Under the pieces are notes generated by a model, which saw nothing but the letters and a program-made list of their open reading frames with translations, did not search any database and was not told where the DNA came from. A DNA stretch of 64,000 nt from Planctomycetota bacterium (GTDB lineage: Bacteria > Planctomycetota > Phycisphaerae > Sedimentisphaerales > Anaerobacaceae), in the NCBI GenBank assembly GCA_019456145.1, contig VRUL01000009.1, positions 103,867-167,866 of the forward strand. The letters run 5' to 3'. The position numbers were made by a program, and so were the translations under genes. Below, piece by piece: positions 1 through 9,491 of the stretch; within the stretch, counting starts at the first letter, position 1, and every line of letters starts with the position of its first letter.

Positions 1-619
1 TGCCGTTTTCAATAAACACATACGGCTGGTCTACCGTTGAACAGGCGGCGGTAATAAATGAGTAATCAAAGCCATGCTCTTTTGGCCCATCGGTAATCGG
101 TTTGTTGAAATCGACTCGCTGGGCATCTCTGGGACTATTTATAGCTCCGCCATCCTTTGATTGCCAGCCAACTCCAAGATGCCACTTGCCAATGCAGGCC
201 GTATGATAGCTGTGCTTTTTAAGCAGCTCGGCAACAGTGATTTGCTCGCGTGAAATTAATGGCTGGGAGTATCCACTCAAAACATTGCGTTTGAGACGGG
301 TGCGCCAGGAATATCTACCTGTCAAGACGCCATAACGAGTTGGGCTGCACACTGCCGATGGCGAATGGGCATCTGTGAAACTAACACTTTGGCTTGCGAA
401 CCGGTCTACATTCGGTGTAGGAATCTTTGAATCCTTATTATAGCAGCTAAAGTCCCCATAGCCGAGGTCGTCGGCCATGATGAAGATAATGTTGGGCAGC
501 TTTTGGGCGGACGCTTTTCCCATTAGCCGCTGCGTGCCGCTTGTACAGCCCGGAATTGAAGACGCCGCACAAACACCGACTGCTTTGAGGAAGTCACGTC
601 TGGTAAGGTACATGTTCAT
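1..619 (-). CDS. Tat-exported sulfatase, C-terminus outside window
   Basis: Formylglycine-dependent sulfatase (alkaline phosphatase superfamily) that hydrolyses a sulfate ester, probably of a sugar, outside the cytoplasm. Only about 206 N-terminal residues are present; the frame is open to the window edge. Residues 7-24 form a twin-arginine signal (TRRDFLKAVG) that ends in IPGC, so it may be a Tat lipoprotein. Residues 42-51 carry the metal-binding start of the fold (NIIFIMADDL), and CSPTR at residues 90-94 is the site where the Cys becomes formylglycine; GKWHLG follows near residue 137. I chose the ATG at 619 because AAGGGC lies just upstream; an ATG at 631 is also in frame. It starts 18 bp after the stop of the next sulfatase, so the two are probably cotranscribed. 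Confidence 0.9.
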   Translation of the reverse strand, partial: MNMYLTRRDFLKAVGVCAASSIPGCTSGTQRLMGKASAQKLPNIIFIMADDLGYGDFSCYNKDSKIPTPNVDRFASQSVSFTDAHSPSAVCSPTRYGVLTGRYSWRTRLKRNVLSGYSQPLISREQITVAELLKKHSYHTACIGKWHLGVGWQSKDGGAINSPRDAQRVDFNKPITDGPKEHGFDYSFITAACSTVDQPYVFIENG

Positions 620-637
620 ATTGCCCTTCATATCTTA

Positions 638-2356
638 TCACTTTTTCTTAGGTTTTCTTACAGGCCAGGGTTGGACACCGCATCGAGCGGCCCAACTTTC
701 ATAGAGGCCCTTTAACTGTTGGACTTTCCGCGGATGCTTTTGAGCCAGGTTATTTAATTCTGTACGGTCGGCCTTGAGGTCATACAGCTCCCATCCGCCC
801 GGATGTCTGGAGACGAGCTTCCACTTGCCTTTGCGCACCGCGCGGTTGCCTTCATGCTCCCAGTAGAGCGCTTCGCGTTCAATCTGTTTGTTGTCGAAGG
901 CCGGTGCAAGGCTCTTACCTTCTGCCGGCGTGATTTTATGGTCCTTATATTGCCCCGGATACTTTGCATCGGCGACATCCACACATGTTGCCATAATATC
1001 GACGAGATGACCGGGCTGATGGCGCAGCTTTCCGCGCGCTTTGATACGCGCCGGCCAGTGTGCGATTAAAGGCGTTGAGATGCCCCCCTCATGCACCCAG
1101 TGCTTGTATAGGCGAAACGGCGTGTTGCTGGCATTTGCCCAGGGTCTGCCATAAGCGACATAGGTATCGGCCGGGCCGGGCATCACTCCCTCGCCCGTGC
1201 GAACCGGGCGACCGTCACGCGTGACCTTCGGCTGCATATTGCGCTGCAATTGGTTTTTATCCATCGGTTTTAAGACAACCTTTTTGGACGGATCCGGCCT
1301 GACCGGGCCCCGGCTGCCGTATTCTTCGGCGCAACCACCGTTGTCGGCCAGGAAGAAGATCAATGTGTTTTCGAGATTCCCGGTTTTTTTCAATTCTGAA
1401 ACGATTCGTCCTATACCCTGGTCCATACAATCTACCATCGCCGCGTATACTTCCATCCGCCGGGCATTCCACTTCTTGTTATTGGCCTGCCCCCACGCAG
1501 GGACATGTGAATCACGTTCCGTAATTTTCCATTTATCCTGGACAATTCCCATTTTGATCATGCGCTTGTGGCGTTCTGCTCGCAGCTCGTCCCAGCCCTT
1601 ATCATACCGTCCCTTATATCGGGCGATGTCTTCGGGCAGGGCGTGCATTGGCCAGTGTGGTGAGGTGAAGGCCACGTACATAAAGAACGGTTTGTCCCCA
1701 CTGCGGGATTTATGCTCTTGGACGAACCTGGCAGCGTTGTCGCTGATGGCATTGGTATAGTAGAAATCATCGCTGTCCGGCGGGATCTGCGTATTGTCGC
1801 GGGTCAACGAGCAGGGGTCGTAGAAACTGCCTGCCCCGTGGATAGTTCCGAAGAAGCGGTCAAATCCCCGCTGGCGTGGCCAATTGTGCTTGGGACCATC
1901 CGGCCCGACGTGTTTGGTCACGTGCCACTTGCCGGACATATACGTGCTGTATCCTGCTTCTTTGAGCACCTCAGCGATGGTCATACAGCGATTGTTAAGG
2001 TCGCCGCGATAGCCGTCATGACCTTTATCGCCCATCATATGACCGACACCTGCCTGGTGCTGGTAGAGCCCGCTCATCAGTGAGGCCCTGGTGGGGCAGC
2101 AGCGGGCAGTGTTATAGAATTGCGTAAAGCGAAGACCGCTGGAAGCAAGCCGGTCAAGGTTGGGGGTACGGATTTCACTGCCGTAGCAGCCGATGTCTGA
2201 ATACCCCATGTCATCTGCCATAATCAGCACAATGTTCGGCGGTTTGCCCTTTACGGCGCGCCCCTGAAAAGCACTTGCGCATCCGGGCAGTGACAGTGAC
2301 GCTGCACCTAACCCCGCAGCTTTGATAAAATCTCTTCGGTTCACTTCAAATTTCAT
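638..2356 (-). CDS. Tat-exported arylsulfatase
   Basis: Sulfatase of 572 residues, a usual length for the family. The twin-arginine motif NRRDFIKAAG at residues 6-15 is followed by SLPGC, suggesting an exported lipoprotein. The metal site NIVLIMADDMGYSDIG lies at residues 41-56, the formylglycine motif CCPTR begins at Cys86, and GKWHV and the LADNGG metal motif follow. The reading frame stays open upstream, but the ATG at 2356 is preceded by GGAGG nine bases away and gives a proper signal peptide, so it is preferred over longer starts. The substrate cannot be told from sequence; the C-terminal part with WPARIKARG and ALYWEHEGNRAVR is typical of arylsulfatase A-like enzymes. It leads a tandem sulfatase pair. 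Confidence 0.93.
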   Translation of the reverse strand: MKFEVNRRDFIKAAGLGAASLSLPGCASAFQGRAVKGKPPNIVLIMADDMGYSDIGCYGSEIRTPNLDRLASSGLRFTQFYNTARCCPTRASLMSGLYQHQAGVGHMMGDKGHDGYRGDLNNRCMTIAEVLKEAGYSTYMSGKWHVTKHVGPDGPKHNWPRQRGFDRFFGTIHGAGSFYDPCSLTRDNTQIPPDSDDFYYTNAISDNAARFVQEHKSRSGDKPFFMYVAFTSPHWPMHALPEDIARYKGRYDKGWDELRAERHKRMIKMGIVQDKWKITERDSHVPAWGQANNKKWNARRMEVYAAMVDCMDQGIGRIVSELKKTGNLENTLIFFLADNGGCAEEYGSRGPVRPDPSKKVVLKPMDKNQLQRNMQPKVTRDGRPVRTGEGVMPGPADTYVAYGRPWANASNTPFRLYKHWVHEGGISTPLIAHWPARIKARGKLRHQPGHLVDIMATCVDVADAKYPGQYKDHKITPAEGKSLAPAFDNKQIEREALYWEHEGNRAVRKGKWKLVSRHPGGWELYDLKADRTELNNLAQKHPRKVQQLKGLYESWAARCGVQPWPVRKPKKK

Positions 2357-2450
2357 AAAAGAACACCTCCAGTTATATTTCAGTTTCCCATCTTGCAGTA
2401 AGTTGCAAAATGGGGCCCTGTTAAACATTCATATTGAGCGGTCCCCGTTA

Positions 2451-2792
2451 CTACTTATGGAGCAGCCACTGGTGAATAAATGCTGCGATAAGCCAGACCG
2501 CAAAGCTGGCGCAAAGCACAATCCAAAGGGACAGGTGCTTACGAAAGCATATAAAAGCCGTAAGGAAAAACAAAATACTTGGCAAAATCCCCCACAGAGC
2601 ACCTTTAGTGTAATCGTTCATCAGGTTGAAATTGTCCGGATTGTCTGTGTAAAGCCAGACAAGCACAATAAGACCGGTCAGCGGCATTACCGCAACCAGC
2701 CCGGCCAGTGTCGGAAGCTTTCGCCCTATCTGCGTACAAAAAACAATGACGCTGACGCTAATCAATAGCTTGATAACATCGGATACACGCAT
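2451..2792 (-). CDS. small membrane protein, DUF3147/GlpM-like
   Basis: Protein of 113 residues with four predicted hydrophobic segments (about residues 7-20, 28-48, 67-82 and 88-108). The stretch RKLPTLAGLVAVMPLTGLIV resembles the conserved core of the DUF3147/GlpM family of small inner-membrane proteins of unknown function; this is from memory of the family and not a search. It begins 30 bp after the DUF4870 gene and precedes the sulfatase by 94 bp on the same strand, so it may be cotranscribed with either. No clear Shine-Dalgarno is visible before the ATG. Confidence 0.6.
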   Translation of the reverse strand: MRVSDVIKLLISVSVIVFCTQIGRKLPTLAGLVAVMPLTGLIVLVWLYTDNPDNFNLMNDYTKGALWGILPSILFFLTAFICFRKHLSLWIVLCASFAVWLIAAFIHQWLLHK

Positions 2793-2822
2793 TTCGTATA
2801 TGATTTTCGTGTCGTCGAATGT

Positions 2823-3416
2823 CTATTTAATAAATCTGATGCACAGCGGATAGCGGTAGTGGAAGCCATTATTGGCCTTAATTCCCGCAATTATTAAAAA
2901 GACGATGTCGAAAATGATCACTACTGGGATTAAGAAAGCTCCGAGCACGCAAAAGATAAGAATACCTGCCACGAGTATGTAGATCAGTATCGAAATCTGG
3001 AAGTTTAACGCCTCCTTGCCCTGCTCATCAACAAATGGGAAATCGTCTTTCTTTATCTGCCAGAGTATTAATGCTCCGATTGCACCGCCGAAAAGAGGAA
3101 CAACAGGCAATAAAGCAGCAAGACCAACAAGGTGACAGAACATCGCCCACATACGGGCGTCTTTATTCACTTCTTTGCTCACCTCGGTCGGCTGGACACT
3201 TACAGGCGGTTCGGCACTGGTGGGTGGTTCAGCGCTTGCAGGCGGTTCGGTGCTTGCCGGTGGTTCAGCACTTGCGGGTGGTTCAGGACTTATGGGCGGT
3301 TCAGTGCTTGCAGGTGGTTCGGGACTTGCAGGTGGCTCGGGACTTGCAGGTGGCTCGGGACTAATTTCACTACCCGGGGTTTCCGGGATTTCCGGGGTTT
3401 CATTTATTTCTGTCAT
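2823..3416 (-). CDS. DUF4870 membrane protein with Pro-rich N-terminal repeats
   Basis: Protein of 197 residues. Residues 20-73 are eleven 5-residue repeats of the form P/A/T-E-P-P-A/I/T/V-S, probably an extended cytoplasmic stalk. Residues 85-195 match the DUF4870 family: a first helix MWAMFCHLVGLAALLP, then FVDEQGKEALNFQIS, then two long hydrophobic helices and a C-terminal NNGFHYRYPLCIRFI. The function of DUF4870 is unknown. The ATG follows GGAAGGGAG at good spacing. The repeat number may differ between strains because the DNA repeats are short (15 bp). Confidence 0.8.
   Translation of the reverse strand: MTEINETPEIPETPGSEISPEPPASPEPPASPEPPASTEPPISPEPPASAEPPASTEPPASAEPPTSAEPPVSVQPTEVSKEVNKDARMWAMFCHLVGLAALLPVVPLFGGAIGALILWQIKKDDFPFVDEQGKEALNFQISILIYILVAGILIFCVLGAFLIPVVIIFDIVFLIIAGIKANNGFHYRYPLCIRFIK
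3198..3359 (-). repeat. 15-bp tandem repeats coding for EPPAS units
   Basis: Eleven in-frame copies of a 15-bp unit inside the DUF4870 gene, read on the minus strand as E-P-P-A-S-P/T/A. The copies have drifted at the third codon position and at the last residue of each unit. Confidence 0.9.
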
Positions 3417-3537
3417 AAGTAACTCCCTTCCAAATAAGTTAAATTTGACTCAACAAACCGGTTCTTCTTTTAACAAAGACCGGACAAAAGGTCAAGAACA
3501 AAATATGTCTTGTCCAACTCGATTTTCAAACCTCACT

Positions 3538-5490
3538 CTAAGGTCGCCGGCCGGCTTTGCTTACATCAATCGGATTTATACCGAGCTTGGCCGCAGGTGA
3601 TTGGGCTGCAAAACTCACATTGCCTTTCTCAAATCCGACAAGAAGCGGGTCATCGAACGTATTTCCCTGCTCTGGTTCCAATTGTTCAGAACCTGTTCGG
3701 CTGTATCTACTCATCTTGTTGCCCTGGACTTTGCCTTCGGCGCTATACAGGATATTGCCCTTGAATCTGGTGATGGCATTTGTGTTATCAAATACGATCT
3801 TGCCCTTGGCATAGACTATGTTTCTCTCAAAAACAAAATCCGAAGATCTTGGAAATGTAAATCTCGCGTCTTCATCGCAGATAAAAACGTTATTGCGGAT
3901 AGTATTATTTTTAGCCATGTGGTTGTGCGTTGGCCGGGCGACGCGAAGTGACAGATTACCTTCGACAAGGCAATTCTCGGACCGCTCGTCAAGGTAGTAA
4001 GCTGATGAGCCATAGCCGCCGGTATCGGGTATGTCACGGATGAAGTTGCCCCGCAGCACAAGCCCCTTGCCTGCGAAACAGTAGATGCCGCCGCCGTCGT
4101 GCAGTTTCAGCATTGCACGATAAATCAAGTTGTTTTCGATACGGTTTCTCTCTCCGCCCCAGTTGATGGCCGTGTAGGGTGTGTCGTGGATCTCGTTGTG
4201 GCTGATTTGGTTATCTTTGCCGCCTCCCTGAAGACCGATGGCACTGGGATAGGTAAGGCCGGCGTCGTGAATGTAATTATTTGTAATTAAAGACCCGGCT
4301 CCGCTGAACTTGATGCCGCAGGCGCCGGTGTGATGGACGTGACAATTTTCAATACGCAGGTTCTTGCCCGAGACTTTGACACCCTGGCCGCCAACGTTGA
4401 CGATTTCGAGGTCGACAAGACCGCAATTCTGGCCGGAGGAAATAGAGACCGCTCCATCGAATCTGCCCGCGCCGAAACCTCCCGCCTTTAGTGGAGTGGT
4501 TGTTATCGAGAGCACGAGGCCGCGAATGGTAATGTTTTTGGCCGGTTTATTCTTGGAACCTCGAATCCGAATGATGGACTCGATGGTCGGTGCAAAAACC
4601 TCTGCTTTGCTCATGTCTTCTCCGGGAAGGGGCCAGTACACTACTTTGCCGGCTGTCCGGTCGAGATACCACTGCCCCGGTTCATTCATCCCCTGGCGAA
4701 CGTTCCAGACAACATACTTTTTGACTCCGAATGCACCCGGCGGGTGACCGGAAGGATTGGCAAAGGTCAGGGTATGGGATTCCGTGTCCATAGCGGAGAC
4801 CCCGACCAGTGACTCATCCCACATATGATAAACGGTAAGTTCGGCGTTCTTGATATCCAGTTGGGTGCCGAGGTCCTCGGGGCGGTATTTCAATCTGGTC
4901 AGCTCCTCGCTCGTTGGTTTGCGCTTCCATCCGCCGCCTGTGCTGGTCATCCAGGGTACATCGAAGCTGCTCAGGTGTGTGAAGAAGCCCTTTTCAGGCA
5001 GCCGGGCCCGCCGGCAAAAGCGCCCGTTTACAACCAGGGCCCGGAAGTCCCACTGTCTCTGCTCGACACCGGGCAGAGCAGCCGAGTAGAATTTCCCTCC
5101 GTCCTTTTTCCAGCCCCCCACTTCCCGGCCGCCATAGAGAATCACCCTGGCATCCGGTGCCGCTTCTATGCTCAGCCCGGAGTCTTTGTCGGTCAGTACC
5201 AGCGGCTTGTTCAGGAAGTACTCCCCGGATTGAATGATCACTTTTCGCGGTCGTTTTGTGCCCATCTGTCGTGCTGCATTGCACGCTGCTGTGAGTGTTG
5301 CCAATGGATCATCCGTCCGGTCCGCATTGGGCTGTTTTATTCGTCCCGACCAGGAATCGCTGCCATTTGGAGCAACAAAGAAAGTACCGGCCTTAATGAT
5401 ACTTGAGGCTTTGGATTCATCGGCGCCCAGAGACAATATAGGAGCCGGCAGGGCACAGGCTATTAATAAAATGAACCATCTTTTCTTCAA
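3538..5490 (-). CDS. secreted right-handed parallel beta-helix protein
   Basis: Exported protein of 650 residues. It opens with GTFFVAPNGSDSWSGR at about residue 35 and DPLATLTAACNAAR, the usual entry of pectate-lyase-like beta-helix proteins that act on polysaccharides. Residues 300-560 show repeated Asn/Gly-rich rungs such as NLRIENCHVHHTGACGIKFSG and NRIENNLIYR. The layout resembles GH141-like or other beta-helix glycosidases, but no catalytic residue can be assigned. The start is a TTG at 5490: it follows GGAGAAGG at ideal spacing and gives a clean signal peptide (KKRWFILLIACALPAPILS); a GTG at 5523 would add a charged tail. It is divergent from the ZIP gene. Confidence 0.8.
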   Translation of the reverse strand: MKKRWFILLIACALPAPILSLGADESKASSIIKAGTFFVAPNGSDSWSGRIKQPNADRTDDPLATLTAACNAARQMGTKRPRKVIIQSGEYFLNKPLVLTDKDSGLSIEAAPDARVILYGGREVGGWKKDGGKFYSAALPGVEQRQWDFRALVVNGRFCRRARLPEKGFFTHLSSFDVPWMTSTGGGWKRKPTSEELTRLKYRPEDLGTQLDIKNAELTVYHMWDESLVGVSAMDTESHTLTFANPSGHPPGAFGVKKYVVWNVRQGMNEPGQWYLDRTAGKVVYWPLPGEDMSKAEVFAPTIESIIRIRGSKNKPAKNITIRGLVLSITTTPLKAGGFGAGRFDGAVSISSGQNCGLVDLEIVNVGGQGVKVSGKNLRIENCHVHHTGACGIKFSGAGSLITNNYIHDAGLTYPSAIGLQGGGKDNQISHNEIHDTPYTAINWGGERNRIENNLIYRAMLKLHDGGGIYCFAGKGLVLRGNFIRDIPDTGGYGSSAYYLDERSENCLVEGNLSLRVARPTHNHMAKNNTIRNNVFICDEDARFTFPRSSDFVFERNIVYAKGKIVFDNTNAITRFKGNILYSAEGKVQGNKMSRYSRTGSEQLEPEQGNTFDDPLLVGFEKGNVSFAAQSPAAKLGINPIDVSKAGRRP

Positions 5491-5823
5491 TTTCCTTCTC
5501 CTTTGACAAATCCGGCCAGCCACACCCTCATCTGGCCTGTGTCGCGGTGCGCCCGGGCATAGTAACGAATCACGACAAAGTCTTGCTCCTTCGATACGGT
5601 ATATTTCTCATTTCCTGGCTCTTTCTCCGGTTTTAACGAATGATGGAAAATTGAGGACAAGCCAGTATCATTTTTAACAAAAGCTGCTTACATAGGAAAG
5701 AACAAAATTCCAGCCATTGCTGCTCAGACTAAAAAAAACGAATTTGCAAAAGGCCTTGCTGCTGCTAATATACTCTCTGTATGAGCTAATACCAATATTA
5801 GTCCTTTGATATTGGAGTTGAAT
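5491..5823. other. divergent intergenic region
   Basis: About 330 bp between the beta-helix gene (minus) and the ZIP gene (plus). I see no coding sequence. It must hold both promoters; one plus-strand candidate is given separately. Confidence 0.5.
5744..5771 (+). promoter_or_regulatory. candidate sigma-70-like promoter for the ZIP gene
   Basis: TTGCAA (5744-5749), 16 bp spacer, TAATAT (5766-5771), about 50 bp before the proposed GTG start. Pattern match only. Confidence 0.3.
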
Positions 5824-6627
5824 GTGGACGCATCAGCCAATGTGGGCATATCAGCCAATGTAGGCATAGCTTTAGGCCTTACTGTTTTTGCAGGCCTTTC
5901 TACGGGGATTGGCAGCGCCATCGCCTATTTTATAAAAAAGCCCAAAATAATTTATCTGTCATTCTCCCTAGGCGTATCTGCCGGTGTGATGATTTATATA
6001 TCTTTCATGGAGCTTCTGCCGGAAGCCACGGAAAAGGTCGGCCAATTTTGGGGCCTGGCCGCGTTCTTTATGGGCATAGGGGCCATCGGACTGATAGACC
6101 TGCTGATACCAGAAAACGAAAACCCACACGAATTCGCAGGTATTGATGAACCTGCTGCTGTCCAAACAGAGAACTCCCACCTTATGAGAACAGGTCTATT
6201 TATGGCCCTGGCTATCGGTATTCACAACTTCCCGGAGGGATTGGCCACGTTTGCTTCGGCGCTTGGCAGCGTTAAGCTTGGCGTATTCATAGCTATCGCG
6301 ATTGCGATTCACAATATCCCGGAGGGAATTGCCGTATCGGTACCTATATTTTATGCTACAGGAAATAAGAACAAGGCGTTCTTCTATTCATTTCTCTCAG
6401 GGGTATCGGAACCTGTGGGCGCCATTGTTGGCTATTTGATTCTGATGCCGTTTTTGACTTCGGGTGTTCTTGCGGGGCTTATGGCGTTTGTTGCCGGCGT
6501 GATGATATACATATCACTTGACGAACTGCTGCCGATGGCTCATCGTTATGGCCACGGGCATCTGGTCATCGGGGGGATAGTTACAGGAATGTTCATTATG
6601 GCAGTGAGCTTGTTGCTTCTGCCATGA
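5824..6627 (+). CDS. zupT: ZIP family metal transporter, ZupT-like
   Basis: Inner-membrane divalent metal (zinc, possibly iron or manganese) importer of 267 residues with eight hydrophobic segments. The two ZIP metal-site helices are clear: IGIHNFPEGLATF and IAIHNIPEGIAVSV, each with the H-N-x-P-E-G signature, plus SGVSEPVGA in the following helix. A His/Asp/Glu-bearing loop (ENENPHEFAGIDE) sits between helices 3 and 4. The GTG at 5824 is preferred because GGAG lies six bases upstream; TTG codons at 5806 and 5818 are also in frame. An 18-bp tandem duplication at the start (5833-5868) doubles the peptide SANVGI. Confidence 0.9.
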   Translation: MDASANVGISANVGIALGLTVFAGLSTGIGSAIAYFIKKPKIIYLSFSLGVSAGVMIYISFMELLPEATEKVGQFWGLAAFFMGIGAIGLIDLLIPENENPHEFAGIDEPAAVQTENSHLMRTGLFMALAIGIHNFPEGLATFASALGSVKLGVFIAIAIAIHNIPEGIAVSVPIFYATGNKNKAFFYSFLSGVSEPVGAIVGYLILMPFLTSGVLAGLMAFVAGVMIYISLDELLPMAHRYGHGHLVIGGIVTGMFIMAVSLLLLP

Positions 6628-6675
6628 TCCTGAAAGGTTCGTGGTGGAACTTGTGTTGTGTTCGACGGTACAGTA

Positions 6676-7635
6676 TCAGGACGGTTTTCTGCTCTCCCGG
6701 CAGAATGTGCCCATCAGCGTCATCGCCTCATTCATTCTTTCGGGGGAGCCGTCCATCTTAGCGTAGGCGTCAACCAGTTTCAGCAATTCCGGGTCGGGGT
6801 CAACCTGCCCATAGTGATGTGCGACGTTAACTATGGCCGTATCAAGGCCGTACTCCATTGCTTTGGCAACATACGCCCTGCAGACGCCTATTTTTCGGCC
6901 CGGCAAATCACGGACGCAGTTGCTTACGCCAAGTGTGCAGTGTACTCCTTCCATCATCGCATCGTTCGTAATCTTCTTTATTGTCTCGAACGCCCTATAG
7001 GTATAGCCCGGCACACCCGGCTCCATCGGCATATCTATCGCAAGGGGAAATACCGTCGAATCGAAGAAAATATCGCCGGGCTTAAAACCATTTTCGCCGA
7101 CGGCTTTTTCGAAAATCTGTTTTGCCAGACCATAAAGCTCGTCGACCGAGTGCGAACCGCCCGGACCGGTGGCTTTATCTTCACTGACTAAAAGGCCGAT
7201 GAACGCGTAGTCAAAATCCTTCTTTAGCGGCAGCATAGCCTCCATCGTATACGTCTTGACCGAATTTATAAGCGGCTGCTTGACCTCCTTCTCGGTATTG
7301 TACCATTCTTTCAGGCCGGCTCTGAGAACATCATCGTTACTGCTGTCGATGCAAATCGGCACGCCATTACTCCATTTATGGATCATCCTGACATATTCGA
7401 CCATTATATCAACAGTGACCTGTGGGTCATCCTCTCCAAAGGCGTCAAGATTAACCGCGATGTAATCAGCGCCATCGGCTGCCTGCGATTCAATCAGGCC
7501 CTTGATATAGTCAAGAGGCTCACTGGCCGCAGAATATGCTTCAGGGCCGAGCTCAACCAACTGCTTCATTTCTTTGCCGGTCTTCGGGATTGAAGCGTGG
7601 ATTGATTCACCGATAGTAATCAACGAGGTTTTCAC
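6676..7635 (-). CDS. pterin-binding methyltransferase, methyl-THF:corrinoid type
   Basis: Cytoplasmic protein of 319 residues with the dihydropteroate-synthase-like TIM barrel used by methyltetrahydrofolate:corrinoid methyltransferases (AcsE, MtrH, MetH pterin domain). Supporting signs are LITIGESIHASIP at the N-terminus, ADYIAVNLDAFGEDD, VPICIDSSNDDVLRAGL, GCTLGVSN-type strand (CTLGVSNCVRDLPGR) and a C-terminal Asp-rich helix. The GTG at 7635 follows AAGGAT; an upstream in-frame ATG at 7698 has no such site. No corrinoid protein gene lies next to it, so the methyl acceptor is unknown: acetyl-CoA pathway, demethylation of methoxylated compounds, or methionine synthesis are all possible. Confidence 0.8.
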   Translation of the reverse strand: MKTSLITIGESIHASIPKTGKEMKQLVELGPEAYSAASEPLDYIKGLIESQAADGADYIAVNLDAFGEDDPQVTVDIMVEYVRMIHKWSNGVPICIDSSNDDVLRAGLKEWYNTEKEVKQPLINSVKTYTMEAMLPLKKDFDYAFIGLLVSEDKATGPGGSHSVDELYGLAKQIFEKAVGENGFKPGDIFFDSTVFPLAIDMPMEPGVPGYTYRAFETIKKITNDAMMEGVHCTLGVSNCVRDLPGRKIGVCRAYVAKAMEYGLDTAIVNVAHHYGQVDPDPELLKLVDAYAKMDGSPERMNEAMTLMGTFCRESRKPS

Positions 7636-8192
7636 AGTATGATCCTTCCGAAACAAATATCTGTGGCTGATTGTACAGAGCACTTGGTTTTCTGGCAAGA
7701 AACAATCACCATTTCTTCACCGCCGGTAAAAAACTTTTAGACCGGATTAATCCGATGGGGCGGATTCGTCAAAGAAGGGGGGATTCAGCCTCTCAATTTG
7801 TGCACGTTTTCTTTTTTCTATGCGCTATTTGCCCAGAACTGTTTATGGCCTGTATTCACAAAGACTTATATATTTTTTGGCACTACATTGTTAAACAGCG
7901 TGTCCGCCAAATTCGGCCTTGTGGGCACTTCAGCCTTGTGGACAACCTGTTGAAAACTCAAATTCTGCTCTTTTACGCTTCTTCTTGATATTCCCATGCA
8001 TACAAACAGAAATCGATATCATTTTTTACCACCACCGCTCCTATTCAGCGAAAACCGAAGTTTATTGTTCGTAAGTCACTTGCAGCAAACAAATTACGTC
8101 CACACTCCCAGAATCATCTCCCAAAATTGTATTTATAAACTGATTTTTGGACTTACCGTATAGCGAGACTACATGAAATTTATAGGAATTTG
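7636..8192. other. gene-poor interval
   Basis: About 560 bp with no frame that looks coding in composition or motif, no terminator with a T-run, and no recognisable RNA. A 12-bp palindrome (CGGATTAATCCG, 7743-7754) is within chance expectation. Confidence 0.5.
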
Positions 8193-8312
8193 TCAAAAAG
8201 GTGCATCGTTAGTGGATAATTCGTAGAAAACCTCACCTGAAGGTGTAGGAAAAACGCAAATTCCCGCTGAGGGATTACCCGCCAAAGCAGCATACCTCAA
8301 ACGTCCAATCAT
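8193..8312 (-). CDS. candidate 39-residue small protein
   Basis: Short frame of 39 codons (starts MIGRLRYAALAGNPSAG, ends STNDAPF) downstream of the HAF-repeat gene on the same strand. Its ATG is preceded by GAGGAGAC with a 6-base gap, a stronger ribosome-binding site than most genes here have. There is no known family, no signal peptide and no hydrophobic helix. It could be a true small protein, or the tail of a decayed gene whose ribosome-binding site is fortuitous. Confidence 0.3.
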   Translation of the reverse strand: MIGRLRYAALAGNPSAGICVFPTPSGEVFYELSTNDAPF

Positions 8313-8438
8313 TGTCTTGTCTCCTCGAACCGTACTCAGTCTTACCAATAGTAGTCGGTCACGACTCAGTTAGCATGCGTCATTCCCTACATGCCGCGAT
8401 TTCCCTTCGACTGCAGCAGGGCGCACACAACCTTCACA

Positions 8439-9491
8439 CTAATCCAACAGCCATTTCCGCTTGAGCAAAATCGGCCGCTCACTCACACTCCCAGGGCTTC
8501 CGACCATGCCTGCCATTGAGCCGTCGTTGTTGATGTCACTCACTGCGATTTGCTCCGACTCCGATCGCCCATATTTATTGAGCTTGATTACCCGCCCCAA
8601 CCGCGTTCGTAAGAAGTACCAGGATGCTCCAATATGGAAGATCTCTGGCTTCTTCTGTCGCCCGATGATTTCGCCTGAATCGTTCATTTTGACAGACACT
8701 GCCACCGGCCAAAGTCGAAGCGGTGCCACCCCCGAAAGTCCAAGCGATTTGACTCCGGCACCTTTCTCCCAGATAAAAACGTCCATATCCTTGTTTTTGT
8801 GCAAAAAAATGCCCGCAACCTGTCCGGCGTTATTGATGCACGGAACAGCACCATGGGAGTGGGGGACTGCAATATCTACCATCCCACCTACCCGATCCCA
8901 ATAGAAACCTCGACCAACCACCTCACCTTTATCGTTGATGCCATAAGCATAGCTATTCCCTCCTCCGAGAGTCCCTAAGTCTCTCATTCCTTGGTTGGCA
9001 TCCCATATGAAGGCATGGGTCTGGTCCTCAGTGGTTTTTGAAAAACCCACAATCTGACCCTTATTATTGATCGCCATGGCCATGCTCATGCTTCCGCCAA
9101 GCGTCCCCAGATCAGTCATGCCCGCCTCAGGCTCCCAGACAAAGGCGTGCACGGGGCCCTCGGCCGTTTTCGCCCACCCGACTACCTGCCCGCGATCATT
9201 TATCCCAGACGCCATGCTGCGCCACCCCCCAAGAGTCCCTAAGCCTCTCATTCCTTGGTTTGCATCCCATATGAAGGCGTGCTTAAGAAAATTGACCTCG
9301 TACCATCCTACAACCTGCCCCACATTGTTCAGTGCGGTAGCAGCTCCGGCCGAACCACCCAGCGACCCAAGCTCGACAACCTCGTAATCAAACTCCTCAT
9401 TCGGGTATTTTAGCCATAACCACAAAATCGCAAGGATTACACCCAGTGCGACGATCCCAAGTACTATCGCCCTGTTCGTCTTCTTTTTCAT
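8439..9491 (-). CDS. HAF-repeat exoprotein
   Basis: Protein of 350 residues with an N-terminal membrane anchor (residues 8-27, IVLGIVALGVILAILWLWL) and several units of about 47 residues that contain H-A-F-I/V-W-x3-x-G-M-x-x-L-G-T-L-G-G, the HAF repeat of extracellular proteins. Three units are nearly perfect (around residues 70-185); later ones are degenerate. Each unit also has N-N/D-x-G-Q-V-V-G. The fold is expected to be a beta-propeller-like extracellular domain; no enzymatic function is known. No gene on either side gives a clear functional hint. Confidence 0.85.
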   Translation of the reverse strand: MKKKTNRAIVLGIVALGVILAILWLWLKYPNEEFDYEVVELGSLGGSAGAATALNNVGQVVGWYEVNFLKHAFIWDANQGMRGLGTLGGWRSMASGINDRGQVVGWAKTAEGPVHAFVWEPEAGMTDLGTLGGSMSMAMAINNKGQIVGFSKTTEDQTHAFIWDANQGMRDLGTLGGGNSYAYGINDKGEVVGRGFYWDRVGGMVDIAVPHSHGAVPCINNAGQVAGIFLHKNKDMDVFIWEKGAGVKSLGLSGVAPLRLWPVAVSVKMNDSGEIIGRQKKPEIFHIGASWYFLRTRLGRVIKLNKYGRSESEQIAVSDINNDGSMAGMVGSPGSVSERPILLKRKWLLD

